Positions 1 through 5,671 are shown, counted from the first letter of the stretch. The stretch is DNA of 8,803 bases from Deltaproteobacteria bacterium (GCA_015233285.1 JADFYA010000130.1:1-8803); one strand, 5' to 3'. The notes: generated by a model from the sequence alone, not told the origin. Translations and numbers: made by a program.

Positions 1-1
1 C

Positions 2-112
2 AGTCTCATTCAGGCGGCTAAAGCCAAGGCGAGAGGGTACCGGTCAATCAAGAACCTAACCACCATAATTTATCTGATCGCCGGGAAGCTAAATTTTCAC
101 TTACCCATTTGA
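2..112 (+). CDS. ISL3-family transposase, C-terminal end only (cut by window edge)
   Basis: The frame starting at base 2 is open to a TGA at 110-112 and encodes 36 residues beginning SLIQAAKAKARGYR and ending in a IIYLIAGKL-type tail. This is how ISL3-family (IS204/IS1001/IS1165-type) DDE transposases usually end, which is established family knowledge. The start and the catalytic core lie left of the window. The stop codon is 14 bases from the presumed IS tip at 126, which fits an element whose transposase runs almost to its right end. The last 65 bases overlap, on the opposite strand, the 3' end of the unknown gene that ends at 48. Without the catalytic region I cannot say whether the transposase is intact. 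Confidence 0.72.
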   Translation, partial: SLIQAAKAKARGYRSIKNLTTIIYLIAGKLNFHLPI

Positions 113-944
113 AATAGCGAAGAGCCAAACGAAATAACTCTTGGTTTTTCAGCATGTCCTTCTTTACCATTTGAAAGCGATCTGGATTTAAGGAGAATTC
201 CGACAAAGCCGCCTTCTGGAATCGTTTAGCATCAAGACTCTTTAACCCCACGTCTTTGATTGCGCTGTATAGCTGTTCGACTTCCGGCATGGCGCGGTCA
301 ATGATGTCTAAAATATCGGGTGCAATGCCCTTATGATTAAGATTAGGTGTTGGCTCTTTTTCGCTTGCCGTCTCGAACTGAATAATCTCCTTGTCTGCCC
401 AAAATTCCCAATGTAGCTCGCCCTGATTCGCTTCATTTGGTATCTGGTCTTCCGGAAGGATAACACCTAACCGCCACTCCCGGAACACATCTTTGAGTCT
501 TGATTCTTTTTGCTGCTCGGACCACGTGGGGACAAAGGCACCATTCATTACCGATAAATAATACCATCTCTCCGGAACATGTTCTTCATAAATAAAGCGA
601 ACAAACAAGATAATTTTATGTTTTGTCACCTCTATTTGATCATCTTTAATATCACAATTTTCTGGGTTATACTTTGAAAGCTTTTTTAACACACCATAAC
701 TGCGAGCCGAAGCACGAATACCTTTGACGCGTGTGGCCCACGGTTCAATAATATGAAAAAGGATGAGAAACTTTGGTGCCATATCGCACTCAATTTGTGA
801 AAGGCCATCAAGTCTGTGCCGATACAAAGATACTTTTTCAAAGTCCAATGGGGCGAACCATTTTCTCCATTGTTGAACTCCTTTTTGGCACTTTTCGAGA
901 TCCAGTTCAGGAAAAGAATAGGGATCATTTTGGTGTCCAGTCAC
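48..944 (-). CDS. Unknown protein, 3' end replaced by the inserted IS
   Basis: I do not recognise a family. An open frame of about 298 codons runs leftwards, has no signal peptide or membrane segment, and is rich in charged and aromatic residues, suggesting a soluble protein. I chose the GTG at 944-942 because a clean AGGAGG (956-951) lies 7 bases upstream; the frame also allows a GTG at 953 but that one overlaps the ribosome-binding site. The gene is visibly more AT-rich than the integrase operon upstream. The last 25 codons, from about residue ALRYFKW on, lie inside the ISL3 element, which also supplies the TGA, so the native C-terminus has been lost. It lies 120 bases downstream of the YgiT gene on the same strand and could be cargo read from the same operon; a function in defence or element maintenance would be speculation. 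Confidence 0.6.
   Translation of the reverse strand: MTGHQNDPYSFPELDLEKCQKGVQQWRKWFAPLDFEKVSLYRHRLDGLSQIECDMAPKFLILFHIIEPWATRVKGIRASARSYGVLKKLSKYNPENCDIKDDQIEVTKHKIILFVRFIYEEHVPERWYYLSVMNGAFVPTWSEQQKESRLKDVFREWRLGVILPEDQIPNEANQGELHWEFWADKEIIQFETASEKEPTPNLNHKGIAPDILDIIDRAMPEVEQLYSAIKDVGLKSLDAKRFQKAALSEFSLNPDRFQMVKKDMLKNQELFRLALRYFKWVSENLASRRSDKLWWLGS
117..126 (+). repeat. Right terminal inverted repeat tip of the ISL3-type element
   Basis: The + strand reads GCGAAGAGCC at 117-126, so the IS end read inwards starts GGCTCTTCGC. ISL3-family termini typically begin GGCTCTTC or a close variant, and the transposase stop lies just inside. The next eight bases, AAACGAAA at 127-134, would be the target duplication (ISL3 elements usually make 8 bp), but the left end is outside the window so this cannot be confirmed. 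Confidence 0.6.
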
Positions 945-1067
945 GATTTCCACCTCCTGTGGTGGTCCTGGTCAAGTTGATCAGGGGAAAACGCTCCAGG
1001 AAAGGCGCCTTGTCGGGCCAGGTAGCTAATCAATCCGTCACTATCCCCAGAAAACTGTAAGCCACAA

Positions 1068-1298
1068 CTACAAGGCCAGTTCATAAATCGGGGCGCTTCC
1101 GGTTGGAGTTCCCGGTTGTTTAAGGGCCACTTCCAGGGCCTCGGCCGTTTCAATGGAAAACAAGACATCCCCGCAGATTGAGCACACTTCAGCCGGGACA
1201 TGATCAAACACTATAATCTGGCCTCGGTGCTTAACCACGTGGGTGATGAATCTCTTTTCGTACTCACCGGGGCAAGTCTTGATCGAGCATCTTGTCAT
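1068..1298 (-). CDS. YgiT-type zinc-finger protein, putative antitoxin partner
   Basis: A 76-residue protein with a C4-x4-C9 pair, a central stretch HRGQIIVFDHVPAEVC, and a C39-x2-C42-G knuckle followed by FSIETAEALE. This is the N-terminal zinc-binding domain of MqsA/YgiT-like proteins without the C-terminal helix-turn-helix that lets MqsA bind DNA. Small YgiT proteins of this kind are commonly encoded directly after DUF4258 genes, and the pair is regarded as a probable type II toxin-antitoxin system; no activity can be read from the sequence. Its ATG overlaps the DUF4258 stop by four bases (ATGA), with an AGGAG about nine bases upstream, so translation is probably coupled. The first cysteine pair has four residues between the cysteines instead of the usual two, which may weaken or alter zinc binding. 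Confidence 0.82.
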   Translation of the reverse strand: MTRCSIKTCPGEYEKRFITHVVKHRGQIIVFDHVPAEVCSICGDVLFSIETAEALEVALKQPGTPTGSAPIYELAL

Positions 1299-1609
1299 AG
1301 AAGTTTTCTCCTGCTAAACGGGGTAGGCCATTTAGGTGGCTTCGGTTCATAGACCGTGATGACAATAAGCAGTGGCTGGTCAGTGGTGCACACGGTGTGC
1401 AGATAGCGTCCGGTGGATGCCTGGCCGCAAACCAAATAACAGGCGCCACGTTGGTGGTCGGGATACTCTTCCACGACTGAACAGCCGGTCAATGCCGACA
1501 AAAGTTCTTGAACGGTGACGTCTTCATTAACCATTTCTTGTTGGGCATGAAGGGTAAGCCGAAGTTCTCGGCCGGCCACCTGCTTCTTGATTCGGTGTTC
1601 AATAAACAT
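1295..1609 (-). CDS. DUF4258 domain protein, putative toxin
   Basis: A 104-residue basic protein covering the whole DUF4258 domain: LTLHAQQEMVNEDVTVQELL near residues 18-37, a central VVEEYPDHQRGACYLVCG, a LHTVCTTD strand and the C-terminal ITVYEPKPPKW. DUF4258 proteins are small, fold like RelE/BrnT-type RNases according to family knowledge, and are usually paired with a YgiT-type zinc-finger protein, as here. Its ATG overlaps the integrase stop codon as TAATG, and I see only a weak GGGG upstream, so it is probably translated by re-initiation after the integrase. Toxic activity and target are inferred from the pairing, not visible. The gene appears intact. Confidence 0.85.
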   Translation of the reverse strand: MFIEHRIKKQVAGRELRLTLHAQQEMVNEDVTVQELLSALTGCSVVEEYPDHQRGACYLVCGQASTGRYLHTVCTTDQPLLIVITVYEPKPPKWPTPFSRRKLL

Positions 1610-2787
1610 TATGCCCCATGTGTTGAATCAGCTTCACGTTTAGAATTAAGCCTGACAACTTTCTTCTTGTCGCTATCCTTCTTGGCGCGGTCAATGATCT
1701 CGGCCGCCTTGTCGGAACCGTCCCGCATGGCTTGGTCTCTCAAATGGGCATATCTCAGGGTCGTGTTGGCGTTCTTGTGGGTTAAAAGACGTTGAACGGT
1801 ATAAATGTCAATGCCGGAGGAGACCAACATAGAGCCAAACAAGTGACGTAATCCGTGCAGTGGCCTAAAGCCTTCTGGTAGACCGGCCCGTTCCCTGATC
1901 CGGTCAATGGGCCTCCGGATTTCGGTTCGCTTGTTGCCGCCTCTGCCGGGGAAAACATATTCCGAATCGGACCGGGGATGATTTGACAACAAGTCTCCGG
2001 CCGCGGAACTGAGAGGGATACTAACTGTCTTGCCGCCTTTAGGGTTGTGAATCCAGATAAACCCTCTCTCGAAATCAATATCCTGCCATTTTAAATTAAA
2101 CAATTCGCCCCGCCTCATCCCGGTATAGAGAATCAGCTTCATGAAATTCTTGCCCTGAACATTGTGGTCATCTTCAATCGCCTGAAGCAGTCTGGCCAAT
2201 TGATCAGCCGTTAAGTCTTCGGTCGTCAGATTATCAACCACGGGTAGCTCAATGGGAAAGGATAGGGGCTTAGAAATTCTCTTTTTGGCTCCAAAATTGG
2301 CTATCCGGCGAAGCAAGGCAAGGGTTAGTTTGACGGTTTGGGGGCTTCTCTCTTTGGCTAGGTTGATCCGCAGCCGGTCAACGTCCAGGGGGATAAGCTC
2401 CACTGGTTCCTTCTCGCCAAATAAGGGGTGAATGTAATTCTTATATCGGCTTTCGTCTTGAGCTATTCCCTTTAAACTCTTTTGCCGCTTATATTCCGCC
2501 CAAATGCGGTCAAGGGTCCACCGGTTCTCCTGCTCCTTTTGTTTCACTTGCGCCGTCTCTCGAACTTCTTTCCGGGATTGTCTTTTCCCTTCCACCCGCT
2601 CGCCTCTGATCCGGGCGACCTTGGCCTCCGTCAGGTCGTCAACAAATTGCCGCCCAACTTTTTCTTCGTGGGTCTTTCCGTCCTTCTTATAGATGATATA
2701 ATAAATTCTCTCTTCACCAGGACCACCGAGTCGCCGGGACATCCGGTAGTACACGCCGGGATACTTGGTTGGAAAACGTCTTGCCAT
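1609..2787 (-). CDS. int: Tyrosine-recombinase integrase
   Basis: This 392-residue phage/island-type integrase catalyses site-specific insertion and excision of the element. An N-terminal basic arm-binding region (residues 1-80) with a predicted coiled segment is followed by a SAM-like core-binding domain (about 90-175) and the catalytic domain (about 190-355). The active-site set is complete: R225 in TGMRRGEL, K253 in GGKT, H311 and R314 in HGLRHLF, H337 in LLTHKN and the nucleophile Y346 in TLRYAHL. A GAGG six bases before the ATG supports the start. It is transcribed away from the tRNA-Arg remnant 250 bases upstream, which is presumably its own attachment site. Its TAA overlaps the next gene's ATG, making it first gene of an operon with the DUF4258/YgiT pair. 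Everything needed for activity appears present. Confidence 0.93.
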   Translation of the reverse strand: MARRFPTKYPGVYYRMSRRLGGPGEERIYYIIYKKDGKTHEEKVGRQFVDDLTEAKVARIRGERVEGKRQSRKEVRETAQVKQKEQENRWTLDRIWAEYKRQKSLKGIAQDESRYKNYIHPLFGEKEPVELIPLDVDRLRINLAKERSPQTVKLTLALLRRIANFGAKKRISKPLSFPIELPVVDNLTTEDLTADQLARLLQAIEDDHNVQGKNFMKLILYTGMRRGELFNLKWQDIDFERGFIWIHNPKGGKTVSIPLSSAAGDLLSNHPRSDSEYVFPGRGGNKRTEIRRPIDRIRERAGLPEGFRPLHGLRHLFGSMLVSSGIDIYTVQRLLTHKNANTTLRYAHLRDQAMRDGSDKAAEIIDRAKKDSDKKKVVRLNSKREADSTHGA

Positions 2788-2803
2788 AATGGCCTCTTTT
2801 GTT

Positions 2804-2832
2804 TATATAAAATTTGAAAATAAGCTGGTAAA
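2804..2832 (-). promoter_or_regulatory. Likely integrase promoter
   Basis: On the minus strand TTTACC (2832-2827) is separated by 17 bases from TATATA (2809-2804), placing transcription about 10 bases before the integrase ribosome-binding site. The -35 box directly abuts a GGTTGGAAA repeat (2833-2841), so a protein bound there could repress the promoter. Prediction from spacing and match only. Confidence 0.4.
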
Positions 2833-2963
2833 GGTTGGAAAAAATTATAGCCGGGCCTTTGGTCCTAATTTTCACTTAGAGAAAAACCAAAGGCGAAAAC
2901 TTTCCAACCGTATTTCCAACCTCTGAGGCAATTATACAAGGATTCCAAGGTAAGTCAAGGTAA
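2833..2963. repeat. Repeat cluster between integrase and att site (probable arm-type/regulatory sites)
   Basis: The intergenic stretch 2788-3036 holds no gene but is full of short repeats. GGTTGGAAA at 2833-2841 is the perfect inverse of TTTCCAACC at 2901-2909, which recurs in direct orientation at 2913-2921 (period 12). Nested inside is another perfect inverted pair, CCTTTGGT (2856-2863) and ACCAAAGG (2886-2893). Further right CAAGGTAA occurs at 2946-2953 and 2956-2963, exactly 10 bp apart. Repeats spaced about one helical turn beside an integrase and its att core are typical of integrase arm sites and excisionase sites; assignment to either is inference. Confidence 0.5.
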
Positions 2964-3036
2964 AAGTGATAAGTGGCAAGAGGCTGTATTTGTATACTCA
3001 AAGGATGAATAAGTAAGTATCGGGAAAACCACTACG

Positions 3037-3086
3037 TTGGTCTCCGGAACCAAAGGTCGGGCGTTCGAGTCGCCCATCGCCTACCA
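3037..3086 (+). tRNA. 3' half of tRNA-Arg(CCG): remnant attachment site (attR-like)
   Basis: The anticodon arm is complete: TTGGT (3037-3041), loop CTCCGGA with anticodon CCG at 3044-3046, and ACCAA (3049-3053). A five-base variable loop is followed by the T arm GGGCG-TTCGAGT-CGCCC (3059-3075), the acceptor 3' strand ATCGCCT (3076-3082), discriminator A and encoded CCA (3084-3086). The D arm and the expected 5' acceptor strand AGGCGAT are absent upstream, so this is not a functional tRNA. Integration into the 3' part of a tRNA gene leaves exactly such a half on the far side of the element. The polarity says the element, with its integrase, lies to the left and the complete tRNA is beyond the left edge of the window. 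Confidence 0.85.
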
Positions 3087-3099
3087 GATAAAACCAAAT

Positions 3100-3146
3100 A
3101 AACCCAGCTACTTAGAGTAAGACAAAGGTGGCTGGGTTTTCTGCTT
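3100..3146 (+). terminator. Terminator-like hairpin after the tRNA-Arg sequence
   Basis: AAACCCAGCTAC (3100-3111) pairs with GTGGCTGGGTTT (3128-3139) as a 12-bp stem with one T-G wobble and a 16-base loop, followed by TTCTGCTTCT. It lies 14 bases after the CCA and probably was the original terminator of the tRNA gene. The long loop and interrupted T run make it weaker than a textbook terminator. Confidence 0.5.
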
Positions 3147-3208
3147 CTAAAGCCTACCCAGCACTCTACCCAGCAGACAAGATGAATTTGCCTTAGCGCC
3201 TGGGTAAC

Positions 3209-3252
3209 AAAAGGCCAGGACATCCGCTCCCGGCCTTTCTTTGATTCTTTTT
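3209..3252 (+). terminator. Intrinsic terminator, repeated in similar form near 8180
   Basis: AAAGGCC (3210-3216) pairs with GGCCTTT (3232-3238), extended inside by GGA/TCC after one mismatch, followed by the T-rich CTTTGATTCTTTTTC. A related sequence containing AAAAGGCCAGGA and TCCCGGCC lies at 8178-8200. It would end rightward transcription from the tRNA side. Confidence 0.55.
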
Positions 3253-3620
3253 CTATTCACCGCCGCCTGGGCCTCGCTCAACACAGAAAGGGGGGTCCTG
3301 CCGTCACCCGGATCACCTCCTTGTTAACCTCACCTACGTTTATTGATCTGGCCTTGCCCCGGCCAGACAACCTTGTTAACGTCAGCCGATAGATAAAGTG
3401 GCGTTTCAAGCTAAAATTGGTCGATACGTTGATTTTATGAACAAATAAAACTAAGCTGTCGGCGAACCCTCACCTGTGATAATTCAGGCCGCCGGGTGCG
3501 TTGCCGGGTGCGGGCTACCATCTTTACTTCTTTATCTGGCCGCGGTGATATCTCCGCCGGACGCATCATCGGCATAATTTGGTGACTCTATTTTTACCCG
3601 GACTCCGCTGCTCCCCGCCT
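3253..3620. other. Gene-poor stretch with an exceptional ribosome-binding sequence
   Basis: I see no convincing gene here. On the minus strand AAGGAGGTGATCC (3322-3310) is complementary over all 13 bases to the 3' end of 16S rRNA; eight bases further a GTG (3307-3305) opens a nine-codon frame ending at 3278. The decamer CCTTGTTAAC is directly repeated at 3319-3328 and 3371-3380, and TGGCC/GGCCA forms a small hairpin between them (about 3351-3366). The segment may be the debris of a lost gene or a leader peptide region; neither can be shown. Confidence 0.35.
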
Positions 3621-4577
3621 CTAAGGCTGACCTAACGCCGCTCGGAAGCCCAAGCCGCGGATCATGAAGGACGGTACGCGGTAGCCGCGGCTGGAGCACC
3701 GCGGGTAGTCGGCCGGGCTGGCCCAACAACCGCCCCGACCAGCCCGGCTCGAGCCGGAATTAGGACCACGGGTATCTCTACCAGTCGCAGCGGCATTCCC
3801 ATACCAGTTCCCGATATACCTGTCCCAGACCCACTCCCAGACATTCCCGGCCATATCGTAAAGACCATACCCATTGGCTTTGTAAGTCCCCACCGGAGTC
3901 GTCTCATCTTTACAGCCAACATAGTTTGCCTTACTGCAGTCGATATGGTTAGTGTATTTACCGCCCTGACTGGGCCAGGGATAGTGGTGACCATCCAGGC
4001 CGCCTCGGGCCGCTTTCTCCCTCTCCGCCTCCGTGGGTAGCCGATACCCGTTGGACGTCCACTTGACCATATCTTTGGTCAAGTCCGTTTGCCCTGTCCG
4101 GTAAACTGCCGTCTGGGCTGTATCGGTATAGTAAGCGGGCGTCCGCCCTTCTTTTTCCGACCTGGCATTGAGCCATTTAACCGCATCATACCAACTGATT
4201 GTTTGAACCGGATGGTTCTCCGCCGTGGCCGCCCCGGTATTGTCGAATCCATACCCGTGCGTCGTAGCCCAATCGTATACATCTTTCCACTGCTTCCCGG
4301 TGACCTGATACTTCTCCAGATAAAAGGCGCTAATGAAAACCTTATGCACCGGAAGTTCATCATCATGTCCTTCGCCGGACGGATCACCCATGCTGAACTC
4401 TCCGGCCGGAATGAGGACCATGTTACCGCTCGGAGGAACGGGCGTTGCGGGTTGCTTATATGCTTTGGCGTTCTCAATCTCCGGTGTAGCCGACCAGACC
4501 ATAGTTGATAGCGTTAGAGCCGCTCCCATCACCAGACCGGCAAACACCACCAAGCCGTTTATCCGATGTATTTTCAT
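3621..4577 (-). CDS. Secreted SUMF1/FGE-fold (C-type-lectin-like) protein, candidate DGR target
   Basis: I start this 318-residue protein at the ATG at 4577, preceded by AGGAGG at 6-base spacing, rather than 12 codons earlier. Residues 1-30 are a signal peptide (KIHR, hydrophobic stretch, then VWSAT). The FGE-sulfatase domain spans about 52-312: NMVLIPAGEFSMG, LEKYQVTGKQW, HPVQTISWYDAVKWLNA, YRLPTEAEREKAARGG, GYGLYDMAGNVWEW and the final GLGFRAAL. The fold is the one used by formylglycine-generating enzymes, but the catalytic cysteine pair at its usual spacing near the C-terminus is missing (C284 follows GG and C294 follows PR), so sulfatase activation is unlikely. Residues 278-312 keep the scaffold R-RGG-W-A-R-R-P-GFR while the positions between are atypical, as in diversity-generating retroelement targets. 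It appears exported and may bind a ligand. Confidence 0.85.
   Translation of the reverse strand: MKIHRINGLVVFAGLVMGAALTLSTMVWSATPEIENAKAYKQPATPVPPSGNMVLIPAGEFSMGDPSGEGHDDELPVHKVFISAFYLEKYQVTGKQWKDVYDWATTHGYGFDNTGAATAENHPVQTISWYDAVKWLNARSEKEGRTPAYYTDTAQTAVYRTGQTDLTKDMVKWTSNGYRLPTEAEREKAARGGLDGHHYPWPSQGGKYTNHIDCSKANYVGCKDETTPVGTYKANGYGLYDMAGNVWEWVWDRYIGNWYGNAAATGRDTRGPNSGSSRAGRGGCWASPADYPRCSSRGYRVPSFMIRGLGFRAALGQP
3641..3757 (-). other. Candidate DGR variable region in the SUMF1-fold gene
   Basis: The coding strand over these 117 bases has only 10 adenines, against 25 in the 120 coding-strand bases opposite 3781-3900 of the same gene. The protein spacing matches DGR variable regions of the RGGSW...NR...P..R....GFR type residue for residue, and most of the non-scaffold codons (18 of 23 by my count) end in C or T, as expected if they came from AAC/AAT in a template. 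Adenine-directed mutagenesis would leave this pattern. No template repeat or reverse transcriptase is in the window, so this is inference. Confidence 0.42.
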
Positions 4578-4670
4578 CACTGTCCTCCTGGGGTAATCCC
4601 AAATTTCATCCAACCGGGGGTCAATTTAAAGCGCGATCTTTCTTTATTATCCTATTCAAGTTTGTTAGTC

Positions 4671-4697
4671 ACCCAAAATAAACAGGCCCGCGGCCTT
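4671..4697 (-). terminator. Intrinsic terminator reading leftwards
   Basis: On the minus strand AGGCC-GCG-GGCCT (4696-4684) is followed by GTTTATTTT. It would terminate a leftward transcript covering 4700-5060 and insulate the SUMF1-fold gene downstream, implying that something upstream on this strand is, or was, transcribed. Confidence 0.5.
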
Positions 4698-5164
4698 ATT
4701 TCACAATCTTCTTCCTGGTAGGGATAGTGGTCGTGGACGTGACCTCATCTACCCGTCTGATGGCCCATCTAAATAAGAAAAGGGTAAGTCTGGCTGACCC
4801 CCTTTCTGTCCGTTTACCGTACACATGCCTGGTGACATCGGTCCAAGTTTGGACTGATCTTCTATGGCGTCGGTGGCGCTGACACCAGCCTGCCGGCACC
4901 CGCTGTGACCTATCTTCATATAGCATCCACAGCGTTCGCGATAATTTTAGACGCGCATCGCGTCTGACGATATCGGTATCCGCAGCGTCGGACGCGGTGA
5001 CATGAGTCAGACTCAACTCATCTCCAGCCGGGCAAGGGGGCGGTATCAGACGCACCCCCTTTGCTCAGGCCGGGAAAAGCTGCGAGTAATCTTTGGCCGT
5101 AACACAGGTTGCAAGTTATTTTTCTATATTTAGATTGGTCTTTTTAGTTATTTTGTCACTTGCG
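4696..5164 (-). other. Dyad-rich stretch, possible structured RNA or decayed gene; doubtful 119-codon frame
   Basis: An open frame of 119 codons (5055-4696) exists, but its start has no properly spaced ribosome-binding site and its arginine- and tryptophan-rich composition does not look like a real protein, so I do not call it. Instead the stretch is rich in inverted repeats: a 10-bp arm palindrome at 4837-4858 (ATCGGTCCAA / TTGGACTGAT with one G-T pair), AGACGCG-CAT-CGCGTCT at 4949-4965, GAGTCAGACTC at 5004-5014. It ends exactly at a leftward terminator. Together these fit a transcribed structured RNA or the remains of a mobile element. Bases 5065-5164 are AT-rich and show nothing definite. 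Confidence 0.3.
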
Positions 5165-5527
5165 TTATAATTGTTTCGTATCTAAATAAAAGAGGAAATT
5201 CTCTGTGGTGCGGGTGTTTAAAGGGTCCGCCTCTGACTCGGATCCCTTACTGATCACCGCTTTGGCATCCTGGGCGCTCCGGGCAGAGACGTTCCTGTCA
5301 CGGGCTGCATCGTCTCGGGCTTGACGCTTGCCACCTTCAGGCAAATTTGCCTTAAGCTGGGGTTCATTGCTGCCGGTTCTTGTCGCCTGCTCTTCCTTCG
5401 CCAGCACGGCATAGTCGGCTTCGTCATCCACGGCCGGCATGGCCCGCTGAGAGGTGTCAAGGTTGCGGCCTTCGTGCGGATCGCCGTGGGCATTGATAAT
5501 CTGACTCCGTAAAATTGCGCCGTCAGA
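5165..5527 (-). pseudogene. Remnant of a ParB-like / phage-plasmid HTH protein
   Basis: The leftward frame, open from just below a TAA at 5530-5528, contains GRNLDTSQRAMPAVDDEADY, then a run reading NLPEGGKRQARDDAARD and NVSARSAQDAKAVISKG. This matches the HTH part that follows the ParB/Srx nuclease domain in partition-like and phage proteins (consensus NLTPSQRAM...ARD.AA...VSARSVQDAKAV..KG). The N-terminal nuclease domain is missing, there is no plausible start with a ribosome-binding site, and homology stops after SKG, after which the frame runs into AT-rich sequence. Both ends lost means a pseudogene. An ATG at 5440 would still give 91 residues, but I see no SD-like sequence for it. The family assignment is from pattern memory only. 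Confidence 0.6.
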
Positions 5528-5534
5528 TTATCAA
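5493..5534. repeat. Perfect 13-bp inverted repeat
   Basis: TTGATAATCTGAC (5493-5505) and GTCAGATTATCAA (5522-5534) are exact reverse complements around a 16-base centre. No T tract follows on either strand, so it is not an ordinary terminator; it could be an operator or a recombination site. The core GATAATCTGAC occurs a third time at 8149-8159. It lies about 30 bases before the -35 box of the NYN promoter. Confidence 0.6.
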
Positions 5535-5563
5535 CCGCCTCAATTTTCCGGTTAACAAATTAA

Positions 5564-5592
5564 TTGACAATTAAACCGTTTTGGATTATATT
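5564..5592 (+). promoter_or_regulatory. Strong sigma-70 type promoter of the NYN gene
   Basis: A perfect -35 TTGACA (5564-5569), a 17-base spacer and a -10 TATATT (5587-5592) predict transcription from about 5599. It precedes the NYN gene by an 80-base leader and argues against a translation start at the TTG at 5581, which lies inside the promoter. Confidence 0.65.
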
Positions 5593-5635
5593 ATTTCTAA
5601 TAAAGCCCTTCCCGATGGTTTCGACCGCGGGATGC

Positions 5636-5671
5636 GGGGGTCTGGAAACAGGCCCCCTGATTTTTTAGGGG
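5636..5671 (+). promoter_or_regulatory. Attenuator-like hairpin in the NYN leader
   Basis: GGGGGTCTG (5636-5644), loop GAAA, CAGGCCCCC (5649-5657) form a 9-bp stem with one wobble, followed by TGATTTTTT (5658-5666): a convincing intrinsic terminator lying between promoter and start codon. An alternative pairing, CCCCT (5654-5658) with AGGGG (5667-5671), would cover the beginning of the ribosome-binding site. The leader could therefore stop transcription or hide the start site under some conditions. No known riboswitch core is recognisable. Confidence 0.55.

Noticed and set aside
941..1207. Minus-strand 88-codon frame
   Set aside because: Overlaps the YgiT gene in another frame and has no ribosome-binding site or family resemblance.
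3032..3223. Minus-strand 63-codon frame across the tRNA remnant
   Set aside because: It is antisense to the tRNA sequence and both downstream hairpins; proteins ending like ATRTPDLWF are a familiar artefact of tRNA antisense translation.
3310..3322. GGATCACCTCCTT read as the 3' end of a 16S rRNA gene
   Set aside because: The bases before it do not match the conserved 16S 3' region, and no rRNA follows or precedes.
4089..4508. Plus-strand 139-codon frame
   Set aside because: Antisense shadow of the SUMF1-fold gene, whose domain content is unmistakable.
4812..4824. TTACCGTACAC shared with the dyad at 7211-7235
   Set aside because: An 11-base match between opposite strands is expected by chance in a window this long.
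5254..5512. Two further frames overlapping the ParB-like remnant
   Set aside because: Only the frame carrying the ParB-type motifs has any family resemblance.
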